Shown here: positions 45,833 through 59,152 of the stretch, one piece after another
How the letters are laid out: each line of letters opens with the position of its first letter
How positions within the stretch are numbered: position 1 is the stretch's first letter
Assembly (NCBI GenBank): GCA_024741835.1
Contig: JAENRP010000158.1
Coordinates: 361 to 64,360, forward strand
DNA length: 64,000 nucleotides
From: Diplocarpon mali
Taxonomy: Eukaryota > Ascomycota > Leotiomycetes > Helotiales > Drepanopezizaceae
Direction of reading: 5' to 3'
Program-made: the position numbers and the translations under genes
Notes under the pieces: model-generated
What the model saw: only the letters and a program-made list of their open reading frames with translations
The model's database searches: none
Told to the model about the DNA's origin: nothing

Positions 45833-48800
45833 TTATTTACTAACCTGTTTCGCATCTGGCTTATCATCTTCCAAATGACTATAATTATCTATACCGCTTT
45901 CTTAAGCCTTTAGCTAAGCTTATAGATTCTAAGGTGGTCCTAGCTTTATAGGATTAGCTTGATAAAAGTCGCGAATCTTATATAAGGATCCTGCAAAATT
46001 TAAAGCGCAATACTAACTTAAATCGAGGTTATAACTAATCTATTTGACCTAATACTCTAGTTTCCCTTAAGATAGGCGTATACTTAGTATCTTAGACACT
46101 TTATACTCTTTCTATCCTACGATCTTTTCTATAGTAGGCCAGGGTTATTCCTGACTTAGTAAAGGGTTCTGCAGATCCTTAAATAGTAGTTCTAGCGCGA
46201 AGATATTATATATTATAAAACCTATAGGCAGCTTGATCTAATATAAATTGCCTACCTTCTTAAGAACCTTAAAAGGGCCATCCTATTAATTGGCCAATTT
46301 CTAGCTAAGGCGGTAGTTCTTAAGATTTTTTATCAAGAGGTAGACTATATCTTTAGGTTTCTAATCAATCTCCCTTTAGTATTGATTTATAAACTTACGC
46401 ATTTTCTCCTAAGCGCGTTTTATATTACCTTTTACTACTTCCTAGGCTAAGTGCATCCTCTCTACTACTAGCCTAGCCTCTGCTTAGTTTAATCTCTCTT
46501 ATAGACTAGACAGTTTTAAAGAGATCTAGTCCCAACTTATCTAAGGTGCAACTCTATACTTAAGCTAATATAGGGTTATACTAATAGAAGCGTAAGAGAG
46601 GATAGATTGCATATAATCCATTAATAGAATCAGCTTACTCCAATTATCTTAATAGTAATTAATAAAAGGCCTTAGCCTTAAATCAATATACTTATTTATA
46701 ATCTCCGTTTGGCCGTCAGTCTCCTTATAGTATACTATAGAGAGTTTAATCTTAATACTAATAATACAGCAGAACTCTCTTTAAAATAAGGAGACGAATT
46801 AGGGGCCTCGGTCTAAGGTAATTATCTCTAAAGTATAGCCGAATTGATAAATCCATTAAATAAACAGTTGGGCAGTTCCTTAAGCATTAATATCTTTTTA
46901 ATAAGGAATCGTAACGGCGCTCTTATTAAATCGGTTTATAAAAACTAGGATTTAATTAAAGCTATGCTTATTAGGAGGAAAATCCTTAAAATCTATATAC
47001 AAGTGCTGCATAGGATAGTTAGGAATAAGGAGGGGCTATAGGAGACTTAGTTACTTAATTGTCTTCGAATGTAAGAATTGATAAGGTCTGCAGTTCATAA
47101 CGAATCTTTTATAGTCCGAACCTATCCTAACCTAATAGTACTTAAGAGCGAGTAGCTAATAGGTCTTTAAGCTATTAAGGTACGCGCTTAAAGGTTGGTT
47201 ATAAGCTTCTTAGATTAAACGAATGCATAAGGGAGTATTATAATATATATAGAAATGCTCCTTAAAGCAAAGCAATCCGTCTTTTAAGAAGTAGTTCTTA
47301 AGGAGGTCGGCGCGAATCTCTTTAAAGGATTTGCGATTATCTTAATAAAGCTTCTTAATCAAATTAAAGGAATCCTTAAATCGATTTAAGGTCGAATTAA
47401 GAGTATCGGTTGATATTAGGACTAAGGTGCCTTCGGCAGATTCGGTAAGAAATTTATTAGCTAGTTCGGTATTAATTTAAGTATCTAATTAGGTAGGAGA
47501 AAGCAAAACTTAAGATCAGCTATCTAGCTTCACTTATTTATAAACTAGCATATCCTACTCTTAGCGGCTAAGAATATCAGCCTTCCGGTTGTCTTTGCTA
47601 GAAGTATATATGATTCGAAAATTGAAGTTAAATAAAAATTCCATCTATTAGCACTATTTCGCAGTTAGAACCTTAGTAGTTATAAAGTACTTAAGGGAGC
47701 AGTGATTTGAGTAAATATCAACTTGCTCTTTAAGTGATATAAGCTCTGGTCTCTATTTATAGTAGGATTTAATAATAGCAAAGAGTTCCTTATTATATAT
47801 TTCCTAATTAGGTTCGTAACCTAAGAGTATATACGAATAGAAGCCGATAGGGTACTATTGCTTATTAGAGTGTTATTAAGAAAGTACTCCAGCGATAATA
47901 CTATTAGAAGCATTAGTTTCCAGCTTCGTAAGCAAGTTAAGGTTAAAATAGTAAATCCGCTAAATTGATAGCAACTACTTACGAAGCTCTTTAAAAGCAA
48001 TTTAATACTCTTCTATCTAATTCTAAAGCACTATTAATTAGGTTAGAATAGAAAGGGGTTTGGCAATTAGCCTAAAGCTGCGAATGAATTATTAGTAGAA
48101 CCTATAAAATCCTAAGTAGGACTTCACTTTAGTAATAGTTTTTAAGTACTTCTAATTGCGCAGTAGTTCGACCTTTTTAAGGTCTAATTCGATCTTAATT
48201 ATTATTAAAACGTATTTGAGATATTGAGTTTAAATAATATGAAACTCGCACTTCTTAATATCTGCTTAAAGGCTAGCCTTTAAGAGTTGTTTTAGCACCT
48301 TTTTAATATGACCTTAGTACTCCTTAACGTTCTTAAAGTAAATTAAAATATTATCTAAGTATACTATGTAAAAATTATCTAAGTAATTCAAAAGAATATT
48401 ATTTATATACTGCTAGTAAGTACTAGGTCTATTACAGAGGCCGAATAGGAGAACCTTGCATTTGTAGGATCTGTACCTTGTTTGAAAGGTGGTATATTCC
48501 TTTAATTCGGGGTCTATTTGTATTCGATTGAAAGCAGCCCGAATATCCAGTTTTATAAAAATTTTAGCTTTAGATACTCGCTTTAAAAGCTCGTCTATCC
48601 TTAGAATCAGGTAAGCGTCTTTCTAAGTTAGTGCATTTAGCTTCTAGTAGTCTATGCAAAATCAGAGGCTACCGTCAGCCTTCTTTACAAATAGCATTAG
48701 CAAAGCAAAGGGGCTAGTACTTGTCTTAATAAAGCCTTTATCTAAATTCTTAAGTAAGTACTCTTTTATAACCTTAAGCTCCTTAGTAGATTGATAGTAG

Positions 48801-49850
48801 AAGGGCGAATAGGCATTAGGCAAGGGCCCTTCTAGCTATATCTTATAATCGTAGTACTAATAGGGAGGGAGGGTATCTGCATCCCTTTTTAAAAAGGCTT
48901 ATCTTAGCGATTAATACTATTTTAAGAGTTGATTATTAATTAGCTTCTTAATATTGGGATTCTCTAGCTTATATCTTTCCTTTAGAATCCTATCTACTTT
49001 ATAAATACTAGTTTAAAAGAACTCAGTCTCCTTGCACTTTATATTATAATAAAAGGCGTTAGCGCTGATTTTGCAAATAGGAACTGCAGCTTTAGGGCAT
49101 TTGCGAATAGGGTTAGAATATAGTCGATTCGTATTAGACTGTTTTCCTAGGTCTGGCTTAGTCATAGGCAAGGGCGCTGGCCTAGTAATAGCAATAGGGA
49201 TCTTGCGCCTAGCTAAGACTACTAAATTGATGCTAGACTGTCTTCTATTAATCTATTAAGCTTTATCTATAACCATTTCCTATTCTTTATAATTAATATT
49301 AGCTTAATAATTAGATCAGATCTGAAGTCCTTTAGAAGGAGGAAGACAAATGACAATTTCCTTTGCAAATCAGGGAGATAAGGGGTAATACAAAGGCTAT
49401 ATAAATTGGTTTTCCTTTAAATTAAGTTTAAGTCGGAATTAGCGTATCTATTTAATTCTAATAATAGCATTGCGCTAGCTAAGGTTAAGAATAACCTAAG
49501 GGCAGTTGTAAATATGCCTTCTATTAATTATTAAGTAAAAGTATATATAGTATATAGCTTATGCGCAAATAGTATTCTAAAATCCATAGATAGGAATAGG
49601 GGCTAAAAGAGGAAGAATTTTAAAGCTAATCGCTTTTAAAAGATATATAGAAAGAGAATGATTTAAAAATAAGTAACTAAAGGCTTTAGTATCTGCTAAA
49701 GCTAATAATAATACTCTAAGTCCATTTATACTAATAGTATAAGAGGTTAGGAATTGCTTCCTTCCTATTAAAGAGTTAAGATCTAGCTTTAATAAGTCGC
49801 ACTTTCGTAAGCTTAAGTAAGAGTCTTTTCCTAAGCCTCTTTGTTTTCCT
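45833..49850 (-). pseudogene. pol: Gypsy C pol: protease-RT-RNase H-integrase-chromodomain
   Basis: Minus strand, collinear with A and D. Stop complement at 45833-45835. Chromodomain about 46120-45930, integrase about 47200-46390, RNase H about 48050-47560, RT about 48790-48150 (the V-K-K-A-D segment near 48690), protease about 49790-49580. RIP stops are frequent. Start taken by analogy with B. Confidence 0.75.
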
Positions 49851-51462
49851 AATCTTCTTCTATTTCAACCCTATTTTTAATTAAGTCTAAAGTCGGATTA
49901 GCTTCCTTTATATCTTTTAAGGTATTGATCTTACTTACAAAAGGAAACTCGGTCTTATAGTAACCAGTTTTGCTATAAGTCTAGTAAGTAGCTTACTTAA
50001 GGGGCAAAGCAAGAGAACTAGCCTTAGCTAGCATATCTTAGCGAAAAGGGGTAGTTAGCTTTAAGGCTGGCGTCCTAGAAACTCAGGTGGTACTTCTAGC
50101 GCTTGGACCGCAAGCGGTCTTATTAAAAAGCGAACCGGATATCTTCTAATATAATACTAAGGTCGCCTTGCTTTTAATCAAAGGGTTAAGGAGTTAATTA
50201 CTTCGACGTTTGGCATTAAAGGCATTTAATTAGTTAACTATAATAGTATAGTCCTTCTCTTAAGAGGCCTTAGCTAAGGCGCAAGCAGCTTTAAGCTAAG
50301 GGGTAATCTTATTCTATATAAAGAAGAATCACTTAAATCTTAAGACCTTTCCTTAAATCGCAGTAGATTAGAATTAAGCTTGAAACTAAGGGAAAGTTTC
50401 TTTAAAATAACCGGCTTCCCTTATATAAAGGTAGTAGAAAGTAGATTAGAATAGGTCTACCTTTTAGCTAGTTAAAAAGTAACTGCTTAGCAGTTCTACT
50501 ATTTCTTGATAGTTTTAAAAGAGGTTAGTCTCTAAGAGGTACTAGGGTTTGAGGTACGTTTAGGCTTATCTTATAGTAAATCCCTAAATAAGGGCTTAAT
50601 AAGCTCGCTTATTTAGGTATAAGTCCGCATTAACTTATAATTAATCTTAGACTAAAGCTAACTACTACTTATATATTAGAGAGGTCCTATTATTAAAGGG
50701 GGTGATCTTTTCAATTAGCTGAATTTTCATCTATTTTATATCTATATCGACTTTTAAAAGAGGCTAGGTCTTATTTTATTAAAGGTAGGTGGATTCTCGC
50801 TTAGTAGTCTAATATATGCGCTAAGCCGTTTCTTAGCTTTAATAAGCTAGGGTCTTTAAGCTAAAGATAGCCTAGGCAATCCTGCTAATCTCGCTTTATA
50901 ATTATTAATTAGATTGATCTTAGTATTATAAGGATTCCTCTAAACCTAAGACTATTCCTTATAAGACGTTTGGGTTTAAAAAGTCTTAATCATCTTAATT
51001 AGCTCAACTATAGCATTATAGTCTCTTGCCCTTGGCGGCAGAGGAAGGTCCGCCCCTAGGGGCTAGGGTAAGGGTACTCCTTATAAAAGCTAGTTCCTCG
51101 AACGAACCAGGTACATTTTATATTTACTAACTTCCGGCTAATAAGGAATTCATTTTACCGATTTTGGTTTCAGTAGTAATTCAGTCAAAAAAGGGGTTCT
51201 ATAGAAAAAGGGTTCTAATAGCGTAGTGCTCTCCTAACTTCTGCCTATAGTACTTCTACAAAAGGAGTGGTTAAGAAAATCCGGCTAATGAAAGCGTTCT
51301 TTAATTATACTAGTTAATAAGCTATACTTAAGCTCTTAGTTTATCTAAGAGATCTTTAAGATCTTGACTCTATCGAAAGTCGAAATAACCGCAAATCGAT
51401 TTTCAAAAGGGGTAGGATATTATTAAAAGCCGTCCTTAGCAAAGAAGAACTTCTTCGTTTAA
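49851..51462 (-). pseudogene. gag: Gypsy C gag and leader
   Basis: Homologous to B 28988-30620 on the opposite strand. Uninterrupted here; the site matching the Gypsy G insertion in A is at about 50085. The leader next to the 5' LTR is about 51200-51462. Frames are broken by RIP. The zinc-knuckle region is near 50000-49930. Confidence 0.65.
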
Positions 51463-51778
51463 TATAATAATATAGAACCGCCAAAGTGCAAGATTAAGTA
51501 TAAGAGTAAGAAGTGGTGCAAAAGGCGTATTTTATAAGTCTAATACAAAGGAAATGAAGAAGTTAAAGAGCCCTCCTTATAAGAGAGCCCTTCTCCCTTA
51601 TATATATCAGCAGCTCAAGGCTCTTTGCCCGTTTATATAATATTATATAAGAATATCCTTTTACACCTTCGAGGTCGATTCGAAATAACCCTATATCGAA
51701 TTGAGATTGCAAAACCTTAAAACGCTATAAACGCCGTACTCCTGGGTAATTGCATCAGTTGGGGGTGCAGCCGTTATA
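51463..51778 (-). repeat. Gypsy C 5' LTR
   Basis: 316 bp, TATAATAATATAG to CGTTATA, followed by the GTAAC target site. Confidence 0.93.
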
Positions 51779-51961
51779 GTAACCCTGCTAACGCTATAAT
51801 AAAAGCCAATCCAAATCAGGCCCTTTAGCAACTGGTAGACACTAATTCGATAACTATTAGAAAGGAGGGATAGGTACAAAGGCCTATTAGGGCACAACCA
51901 GACCTAAGAAGGTCCTAGATTGACGATATCCGATATTTTGATTGCGAGCTATTAGCAATTT
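51779..51961 (+). pseudogene. Copia H polyprotein, segment 4: C-terminus
   Basis: Completes the frame cut at 44202: INSASNPANAIIKANPNQAL spans the join in frame (20 residues, the NPADAMTK motif changed by RIP), then QLVDTNSITIRKEG and a basic tail. This is the usual C-terminus of fungal copia RNase H. The last bases, AATTT, are the target site of Copia F. The true stop is not certain. Confidence 0.85.
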
Positions 51962-52133
51962 TGTTGCGCCATAAGGAGCCTCAGGCACTGAGGCATCTGA
52001 GGACTGGCTTATGTAATGTACCCCTGAAGTGGCCATAGAGCACTTTTATAAAGGGAGCTCAGGTATATAGTTAAAGTAGAATTTTACAAGCTTCTACTAC
52101 TATTGAGAATCTACCTCTAAATATAGTATAATA
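51962..52133 (+). repeat. Copia F 5' LTR
   Basis: 172 bp, TGTTGCGCC to TATAATA; matches the Copia E LTR. Confidence 0.92.
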
Positions 52134-52199
52134 GTTATCAGCACTATTCGCAACTCTTAGAAGCAAACAATCAAAAATCTACTATATTTAAAGACTTCT

Positions 52200-55100
52200 T
52201 AAAGAGGTTTCACTACTATTTTCATCCATTCTCCCTTACCTATATATATTATATGACCTAACTCGACGTTCTAACGCTCCTAGCTAACTAATACCATACT
52301 TCTTACCATTCTAGTTAATATAAGCGAATACTAGTAAAAAGAAGCTTAGGAGCTTAGCTCTAGTGGAGTTATGCTCTAGGATAGGAAGTCATAGCGTATT
52401 TGGTACGCTAAGCTAGAGTTTCAAGCTGAATTTCTACGCCTTTAGAAGCATATAAAGAAGCTAAGACAGGTTAATAACCCTAAACTGTATACTATAGAGA
52501 CGGGAAACTAAGCTCTGCTCTATAAAAACAAAGCTCTATATTTGCTAGATCTAGAAATAGAACTGCTATAGCTTAAAAAAATTGTAAAAGGATAGGATTA
52601 GAGAGTATTGCAAAGCTACTATAAGTTATACTAATAGTAAGAAGCTACCGATTAATAAACGCCAGCTCTACCACTACTTACGAAGATAATAGCTAAAGAT
52701 ATAGAGCTAGAGTACAAAATGGCAGTAATATAATATAATCTTATAATAGAAATATAGAAAAGGAATAAGAGCTCTTATACTTAATTATACTATTAGATTA
52801 CTAAGACAGTATACCCTACGTTACTTTAAGTAGTGCAATATAACTGCAAGGAAGCAGGGAAACTATTAATTCAATAGATCGTGGAGCACTTGCGCAAGGA
52901 ACTAGCCCCCTCTAAGGTTAGCATAATAGAGTCAATTTAAGAAGACTATAATACTAAGCTTTTTAAAACAAGGAGTAGTAAAGTAGACCCGAAGACCTGG
53001 CTTACTAGCTTTAAAGAGATCTATTAAGAAGCTCGAACTTATAGAATCCTAAAGGTTCAAGGCTCTTTCGCAATTATAAAGTTTCTATAGTCGGTTTACC
53101 GCTAGGCTCTTATATAGTCTTAGCAGATCTAAGCAAAGCTTATTAAAGATAATAAGCTAGGTCTGGAGTATAAAAAAGATATAGTCTATTATATCAATTG
53201 GTTCTTAAGCTTAATAGAGCGAAGTTTCGCAAGCTCCTTATTAAAGGCAACCCTTAGAGTATACGCCTCGCTTAAAGGAGTAGGCGATTATACTAATCTA
53301 GGAGCATTAAGTAAAGGTAAGGCGAAGAAGACTCTTAAGAGGAGCGTTAAAAAGTGCCCTTGCCCTTAGGTTAAAAATCACTTTTAGAATCTAAAGGAGT
53401 GTAATAGGCTGAAATACGCCTTAACTAATACTAAGGAAGGTACACTTTAAAACCTCCCTAGCTATAATAAGGTTAAAAGAATATATAAAAACCTTACTTC
53501 TTTAAAATGGAAAGAGCTTTATATTAAGCTCTCCTATATTAAATAAGCTCTTATAGATCAATTTAAGGAAAGAACATCTGCCAAAGCTTTAGAAAGCAGC
53601 AAATCCAAGATCATCGCCGCCCTTTTAGATCTAGCTCTCTTTAAAGACTTTACCTTAGGAATATACTCTACCCTTAGAGCTCCTTATGCTCTTTCGAATA
53701 CAACCCTATTTAATAACTGCGCTGCAACACACCTTATTAATCGAAAGGAGCTTCTAATTCCTAGATCATTAAAAATCGCATATCCTTAGGACTATATAGA
53801 AGTAGGGAGCTCGAGTCTGCTAATAAGAAGGAAGGGTATATATCTGATAAAAGGGGTTCTTGCTAATAAAGGAGACTTAGAGCTTAGGAACGTAGCGCTC
53901 GTAGATAGGTTCAATATTAATATTATCTTAAAGCCTCTTTTAAAGAAGGCTAGGATATAGTATATAAGCTTAGACGTAACGCTCTAAAGGGATATAGCAG
54001 ATAATAATATAATTATAAAGCAGCTAAAGCATAGGTCAAACGTTATAGTATTTGAATATAAGCCTATTAACTTTTATAACGCTCCTAACTCGCTATACTA
54101 TGCTTAATTAACCTACTTAGCCTTCCTTACTTTATAATAGCGTCTGTGAAGCTAATATAAACCCTTAAGGAGCAGCGTATTCCTAAGAGCTAAGAACAAT
54201 TCGGCAAATATTTAGCACCTTCGATCAGGCTATTTAAAAGCGGAGGCGCTTAAGAAGCTTATACTAAATGTAAAGGGGGTAAAAATCAAAGGGAAGCTAT
54301 AAATCAATTGTAAAGCTTACGCTTAAGCAAAAGCTAAGCAAAAGCCTTTTAAAAGAGAGTTAGATTTCAAGGCTCTAAGACCGTTCTTTAAGTGCTCCTA
54401 AGACCTATTTAACTATAGTATATTAAGCCTTTCCTTAAAAAGCTGGCTTCTTCTAATTAAGGATGAATTTAATAGGAAGTTATTTAGATATACTCTACTC
54501 TATAAGTCCCTAATGCTAGTTTTAAGAGCTCTTTAATCTTTTAAAGTATAGGTAAAGCGCTATTATAGCCTCTCCTTATATATTCTAAAGAGCAATAATA
54601 ATACCTTAGTATTTCTTCTATAAGGAGTATCGAAATATAAAGAGTAATGCGAAGCTAAAGGCATAAAGGTAGAAGTCACTCTATCTTATACTTATAAATC
54701 AAATAGAGCTTTTAAGAAAGCAAGAGCAGAGATTATTAAAAAGGTACTTATTATACTAATCTCTACTAACCTCTTAAAGCACCTATGGCCTAAAGCCGTA
54801 CTAGCTGTAATATACCTTTATAATATCAGCCTATTAAAGCGCAAGAGATGGAAGAGTCCAAATGAAGTGCTTTAGCTTTAGTTTAAATAATACTTCAAGT
54901 AGTATAATCCGCAGATTACTATAAAGCTTACTACTAATTTAAGACTAGAATAAAAGGGTATAAAAGCGTATAAAGCGCGCGCGTACCTATTAGCAAAGGA
55001 GAGGGAAGCTCTAAAGAATAAGAGAGCTTTTAAAACTATACTATAAGGGCATATTAAATACCTAGTTAGTTACTACGCTACTAATATATATAGGATCTAA

Positions 55101-57668
55101 GTGCCTAAGCTTTAAAAGGTTATAATCTCTTAAAACGTTAAGTTCGATAAGTCCAAATTCTACTCTAAGGAGTATAAAAAGGTAGCTGGCCATCTGCTCT
55201 TAATTATTAAGAAGATTATACAAATGATTAAAAAGGAAGAGGAGGAAGCTTAAGACGCTAAGTTAATTATCAAAAACGTAAAGGGAGCTTTAGATAAGCA
55301 GCCTATAGATAACCTAATAAGGGGTAAGCCTATTAATCTTTTACTAATAGAAGCTCTAAGCTCAGATTTATCAAGGGCTCTTATCCCTTATAAGGCTACT
55401 TATAGCATTTCTACTCTAGCTACTTAAGAGCAGCTGCTTAGTAGTAAAGGGTTAAACGCTCTAAGATAACTATTAATAGTTAGAAGGAGCATCGAAAGCG
55501 ATATTATAAATGCTAGTTCCGCTAAGAAGCGCAATACCAGGCCTCTAGTTACTATACAGACTAAGCAATTGTAAGGGTAGGAGCAGGCCCTTCAATTACT
55601 AAAAGCTTTACTATAGGCAATTGGTAAAGAAGTACGCCAGCTCTTATTAAAAGCACCGATCGATCGAAAGCTATACCAGGATATAGAAGCTCTTAAGGAT
55701 AATACTAAAAGAGGGAGTTCTTTAAAACTAATAAAGGCTTAGCCTAAAGTACTTAATATAAGGGCCTTCTAAAAACGCAAGAAGCCTAATAAGGAGTAGG
55801 AAATAGTACCTATACTGCTCTATAAGTCGAAAAGGAAAAGAGGAAGCAGGAATGCTATATATGCAATATACGTTAAAGATCTCCTATTAGCTCTTAAAGA
55901 ACTTAAAACATATCAATTAGAGCAAGTAAATAGCTTTATATCGACTTTCTAGCTAAGTTAAGAGCTTATAAGAACTGATAGAGAAGAGTATAAAGCGGTA
56001 TACTGCGTTATAGCCGCAGCGACTTAATCTAAAAGCTCTAAAGGAAACTCTACCCTTCCAATTCCACCTTAAGATAAGCTTCCTAAAGCGCCAACTTATT
56101 AGAAGGAGCTTGCAAATCACCCTTTTAGAAAGCAATTTAAAAAGGGAGCTAGAACTAAGATTAAGAACTTAAAAACACGCAATTACTAAAGAGTGATCGA
56201 TAAAAGCAAGGCTACTATAAGGCCTATACTACTAAAGTAGGTCTTTAACTATAAGCTAAACTCCTCTAGGGAGATTAGCCGCTTTAGGTCAAGAATTATA
56301 ATAAGAGGAGATCTTTAAGAGGAAGCTTCTATTTTCTTTACCTATACTATAACGCTTATATTAAGATCTTTTAAGGTTATAATAGCAATAGCCGCTAAAT
56401 TCGATATAAAGCTCCGATAGTTCGACATTATCAATACCTTTATAAATGCTAAGAAAGACCCTTAGAGCGCGCTAGTTATTTGCTTCTTACTAAATAGTTA
56501 AAAGTAAAAAGATAAGGTAATAGAGCTCGATCGCGCCTTATACAGCCTTTAAGACTCCTTAGCGCTTTAGTACAAGGATTTCACCAGTACTCTTAAGTCT
56601 CTGAAGCTTACCCCTCTTAATAAGGAGCCTTATATATTCGTTAATAAGGATAGGACTATATTTATAGCCTTCTATATTGATAATATATAAGTAATATACC
56701 ACTCCTCCTATATAGAAGAAGCTTAGAAGACTATAGAAGGACTGCGCAAAGCATACAAATTAACAGCTATAGGAGATATTAAGTAGTTCTTAAGGGTAAG
56801 AGTCTCTTAAGATAGGAAGCAAGGTACAATTACTCTACTTTATAATACTTATATTAAGAAGATAGCAAAGAGGTTCAGCCTTAATATAAGGCATTTCCTT
56901 AGTACGCTGCTCCCTTACTTCAAACTTAAAAAGAACTACGAAACAGCTTCCTACTTAAGAATTAAGGAGTTCCAGGAAAAAGTAGGCTCTGCCTTATATA
57001 TAGCTATTATACTACGCCTAGATATAGCTTTTGCAATCACCTAGCTATCTCATTTCTATATAAACCTAAGCTCTAAATACCTTAAAGCTATTAATTAAAT
57101 AATTCGCTACCTTTTTAATATACGCTTCCTAGGAATCACTTATAGTCGATTTAATAGATTAAATAACCTAATAGTATTATCAAATGCTTCTTTTACAAAT
57201 AATCCAAAGATAAAGCGCTTCTTTTATAGTTTTATTATATTCCTATTTAAAGGAGCAATCGTTTAAAAGGCCTTAAAGCAACCGACAGTTACTACTTCTA
57301 TTATAAAGGCTAAGCTCCTAAGAGTAGCGCATATAACAAAAGAGATAATAGCTTTAAAAAGGTTCTTTAAAGAAATACAGCTTAAGGTAAAAGCTCTATA
57401 ATCCATATTTTACAATAATCAATAGATAATACAGCTTATTATAAGAGACTCTTAAAGGATTTCTACAAAGCTCTAACACATTAATATATATAATATATAG
57501 CTATAATAGGAGCACTAAAAAGGGAGCTTTTAAATAGCCTATCTCCCTATTAAGGATATATACGCTAATAGCCTTACTAAAAACCTTCCTTAATAAAAGT
57601 TCAAGAGCTTTATTAAGCTTTTGAACCTCTAAGACGCAAGAGGTCTAGTCGAAAAGCTAGCATTTTAA
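52200..57668 (+). pseudogene. Copia F gag-pol polyprotein, heavily RIP-damaged
   Basis: Collinear with Copia E 35900-41365 and carrying the same domains: gag, Cys/His knuckle near 53360, protease near 53700, integrase about 54200-54850, RT about 56230-56740, RNase H about 57180-57600. Many more TAA/TAG codons than E. The RT loop near 56680 reads YIDN, against YINN in E, so the two copies were hit independently. End by alignment with E at TAA 57666-57668. Confidence 0.8.
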
Positions 57669-57779
57669 ATGCTCCATAATCCTTTCACATCTCCTTTATA
57701 ATAGCAAGTAAGAAGAAAGCGCAAAACAAGGTTCAATTTTCCTTATACTAATATATAAGGAGGCCTAAAACCAACTCCC

Positions 57780-58605
57780 TTAAATAATCAAAACCTCTAA
57801 TAGCTTTACGAATAATATAAGGGCACATTCCTATTAAGAAGCAACCGACTCCTCCGATGGCATAGCCCTAAGAGCCGCCTGGGGAGCAACGCTAGGAGTA
57901 ATAATAGGAGCAGCCGCAAGAGCCTTAAAAGCCTCTGCAAGGCGGGCGATAAGGCCAAGAGGTGCTATAATCGGCAGCAGCAAGAGCTTCTGACCGACTG
58001 GTTTTAAGAAGCTATTAGCTATAGTATAAGAAAGCTTATAATTAATATACCCTTTAATAATACCACTTCCTTTATCTCTTTCTAGCGCGCCTTCTAAAGC
58101 TCCTCTCTCACCTTCCTCTTAATAGTAGCAAGGCCCTAAACTGCTTATTAGTAGCAAACCACCTAAAGGGAGCTTAAGAATATACTGCAAAGTCACTATC
58201 GTTCTCCTCTAATAAGAATATATAATCTTCCTACGCCTTTAAAGCACTAATAGGAAGCTCCTAGCACGCATAGCCTCCCTTTGTATAATAAAAGCAGTAT
58301 ACTCCTACTATACTATTAAAGCATACGCCAGCCGACTTCCTAGCTAAGAAGCTCCAAACGCACCCCTTATATAGTATATTCCTTATTAGCCCTTACTCCA
58401 GCTTGCGATAGAAGGAGGAAGCTATAAAGGGGACTGCTGGTATTCTAAGAACTATAGCCTAAGGGGTAGCAGAAAGGGGAGGAGGCGCGCTCCCTCTTAA
58501 GGGTATTACTATATCAAACGTCTTAAGCGCATTATTATCCTCTTACTATCTACCGCGCTAAGAAGCTCTAAGCTATATTTAAGTATAACAACTTTACTAT
58601 AAGTC
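57780..58605 (-). pseudogene. antisense ORF of Copia F, frame broken
   Basis: Homologue of the Copia E antisense ORF (41476-42285). It is 16 bp longer: 12 and 3 bp in-frame insertions in the Ala/Pro-rich part, plus one single-base change near 58040 that breaks the frame. The Cys cluster (complement of about 58265-58325) has several Cys and His codons turned to Tyr. In-frame indels of multiples of three would fit past coding constraint. Confidence 0.55.
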
Positions 58606-58980
58606 TTTAGCAAGAGTAAAGGAGCATAATTAAAAAGCTTATAGTAGTAGCCCTAGTAGAGCGCTCCTTAAAGTTATTATTGCTATTCTCTATTTTAAAG
58701 TAATTATTTAAAGAAGTATAAAGAAGGAAAGCTTTATAAGGGAAAAACACATACTTTTATAGGCGCGCTGCCTTTATTAACTTTCCTTTATCACCTGATT
58801 TAGCTTCTATTCTATAGAGGAAGCACTTAAAACGCGCTCTCTCTTTCATTTATTACAACTTTATTAAGCAATTTTCATTATTCTAAAAGCTAAGGAGTAT
58901 AATAAAGGAGTCTTATATACTAGATCTAGCGCTAGTTATAGCTAAGCTTAGCTTAAGAGCTACTTCTTACCTAAGGGGTA

Positions 58981-59152
58981 TATTGTGCTATAAGGAGCCT
59001 TAGGCACTAAAGCATCTAAGGACTAGCTTATATAATATACCCCTAAAGTGGCCATAGAGCACTTCTATAAAGGGAGCTTAGGTATACAGTTAGAGTAGAA
59101 TTTTACAAGCTTCTGCCACCACTGAGAATCCACCTCTAAATACAGCACGACA
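58981..59152 (+). repeat. Copia F 3' LTR
   Basis: 172 bp, TATTGTG to CACGACA, preceded by AAGGGGTA and followed by AATTT. Confidence 0.92.

Larger units (their letters stand above)
44203..51778 (-). mobile_element. Gypsy C: complete chromovirus LTR retrotransposon, minus strand, nested in Copia H
   Basis: 316-bp LTRs (44203-44518, 51463-51778) and a perfect GTAAC duplication (44198-44202, 51779-51783). It is the only uninterrupted full-length member of the A-D family here, at 7,576 bp. Coding order on the minus strand is gag, pol, A/T tract; then a plus-strand ORF, hairpin, polypurine tract complement and LTR. Both LTRs share a 9-bp insertion (near CTATAAA) absent from A, B and D. Confidence 0.95.
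51962..59152 (+). mobile_element. Copia F: complete LTR retrotransposon, plus strand
   Basis: 172-bp LTRs (51962-52133, 58981-59152) and a perfect AATTT duplication (51957-51961, 59153-59157). Sister copy of Copia E along its whole length, more heavily RIP-changed. Inserted just past the C-terminus of Copia H. Confidence 0.94.

Noticed and set aside
49071..49259. 62-codon plus-strand ORF
   Set aside because: Opposite strand of Gypsy C pol; no conservation in A or B.
51691..51897. 68-codon minus-strand ORF
   Set aside because: Spans the Gypsy C LTR edge and the Copia H C-terminus, so it is a chance frame across an insertion junction.
55953..56135. 60-codon minus-strand ORF
   Set aside because: Antisense to Copia F pol; absent as an open frame in Copia E.
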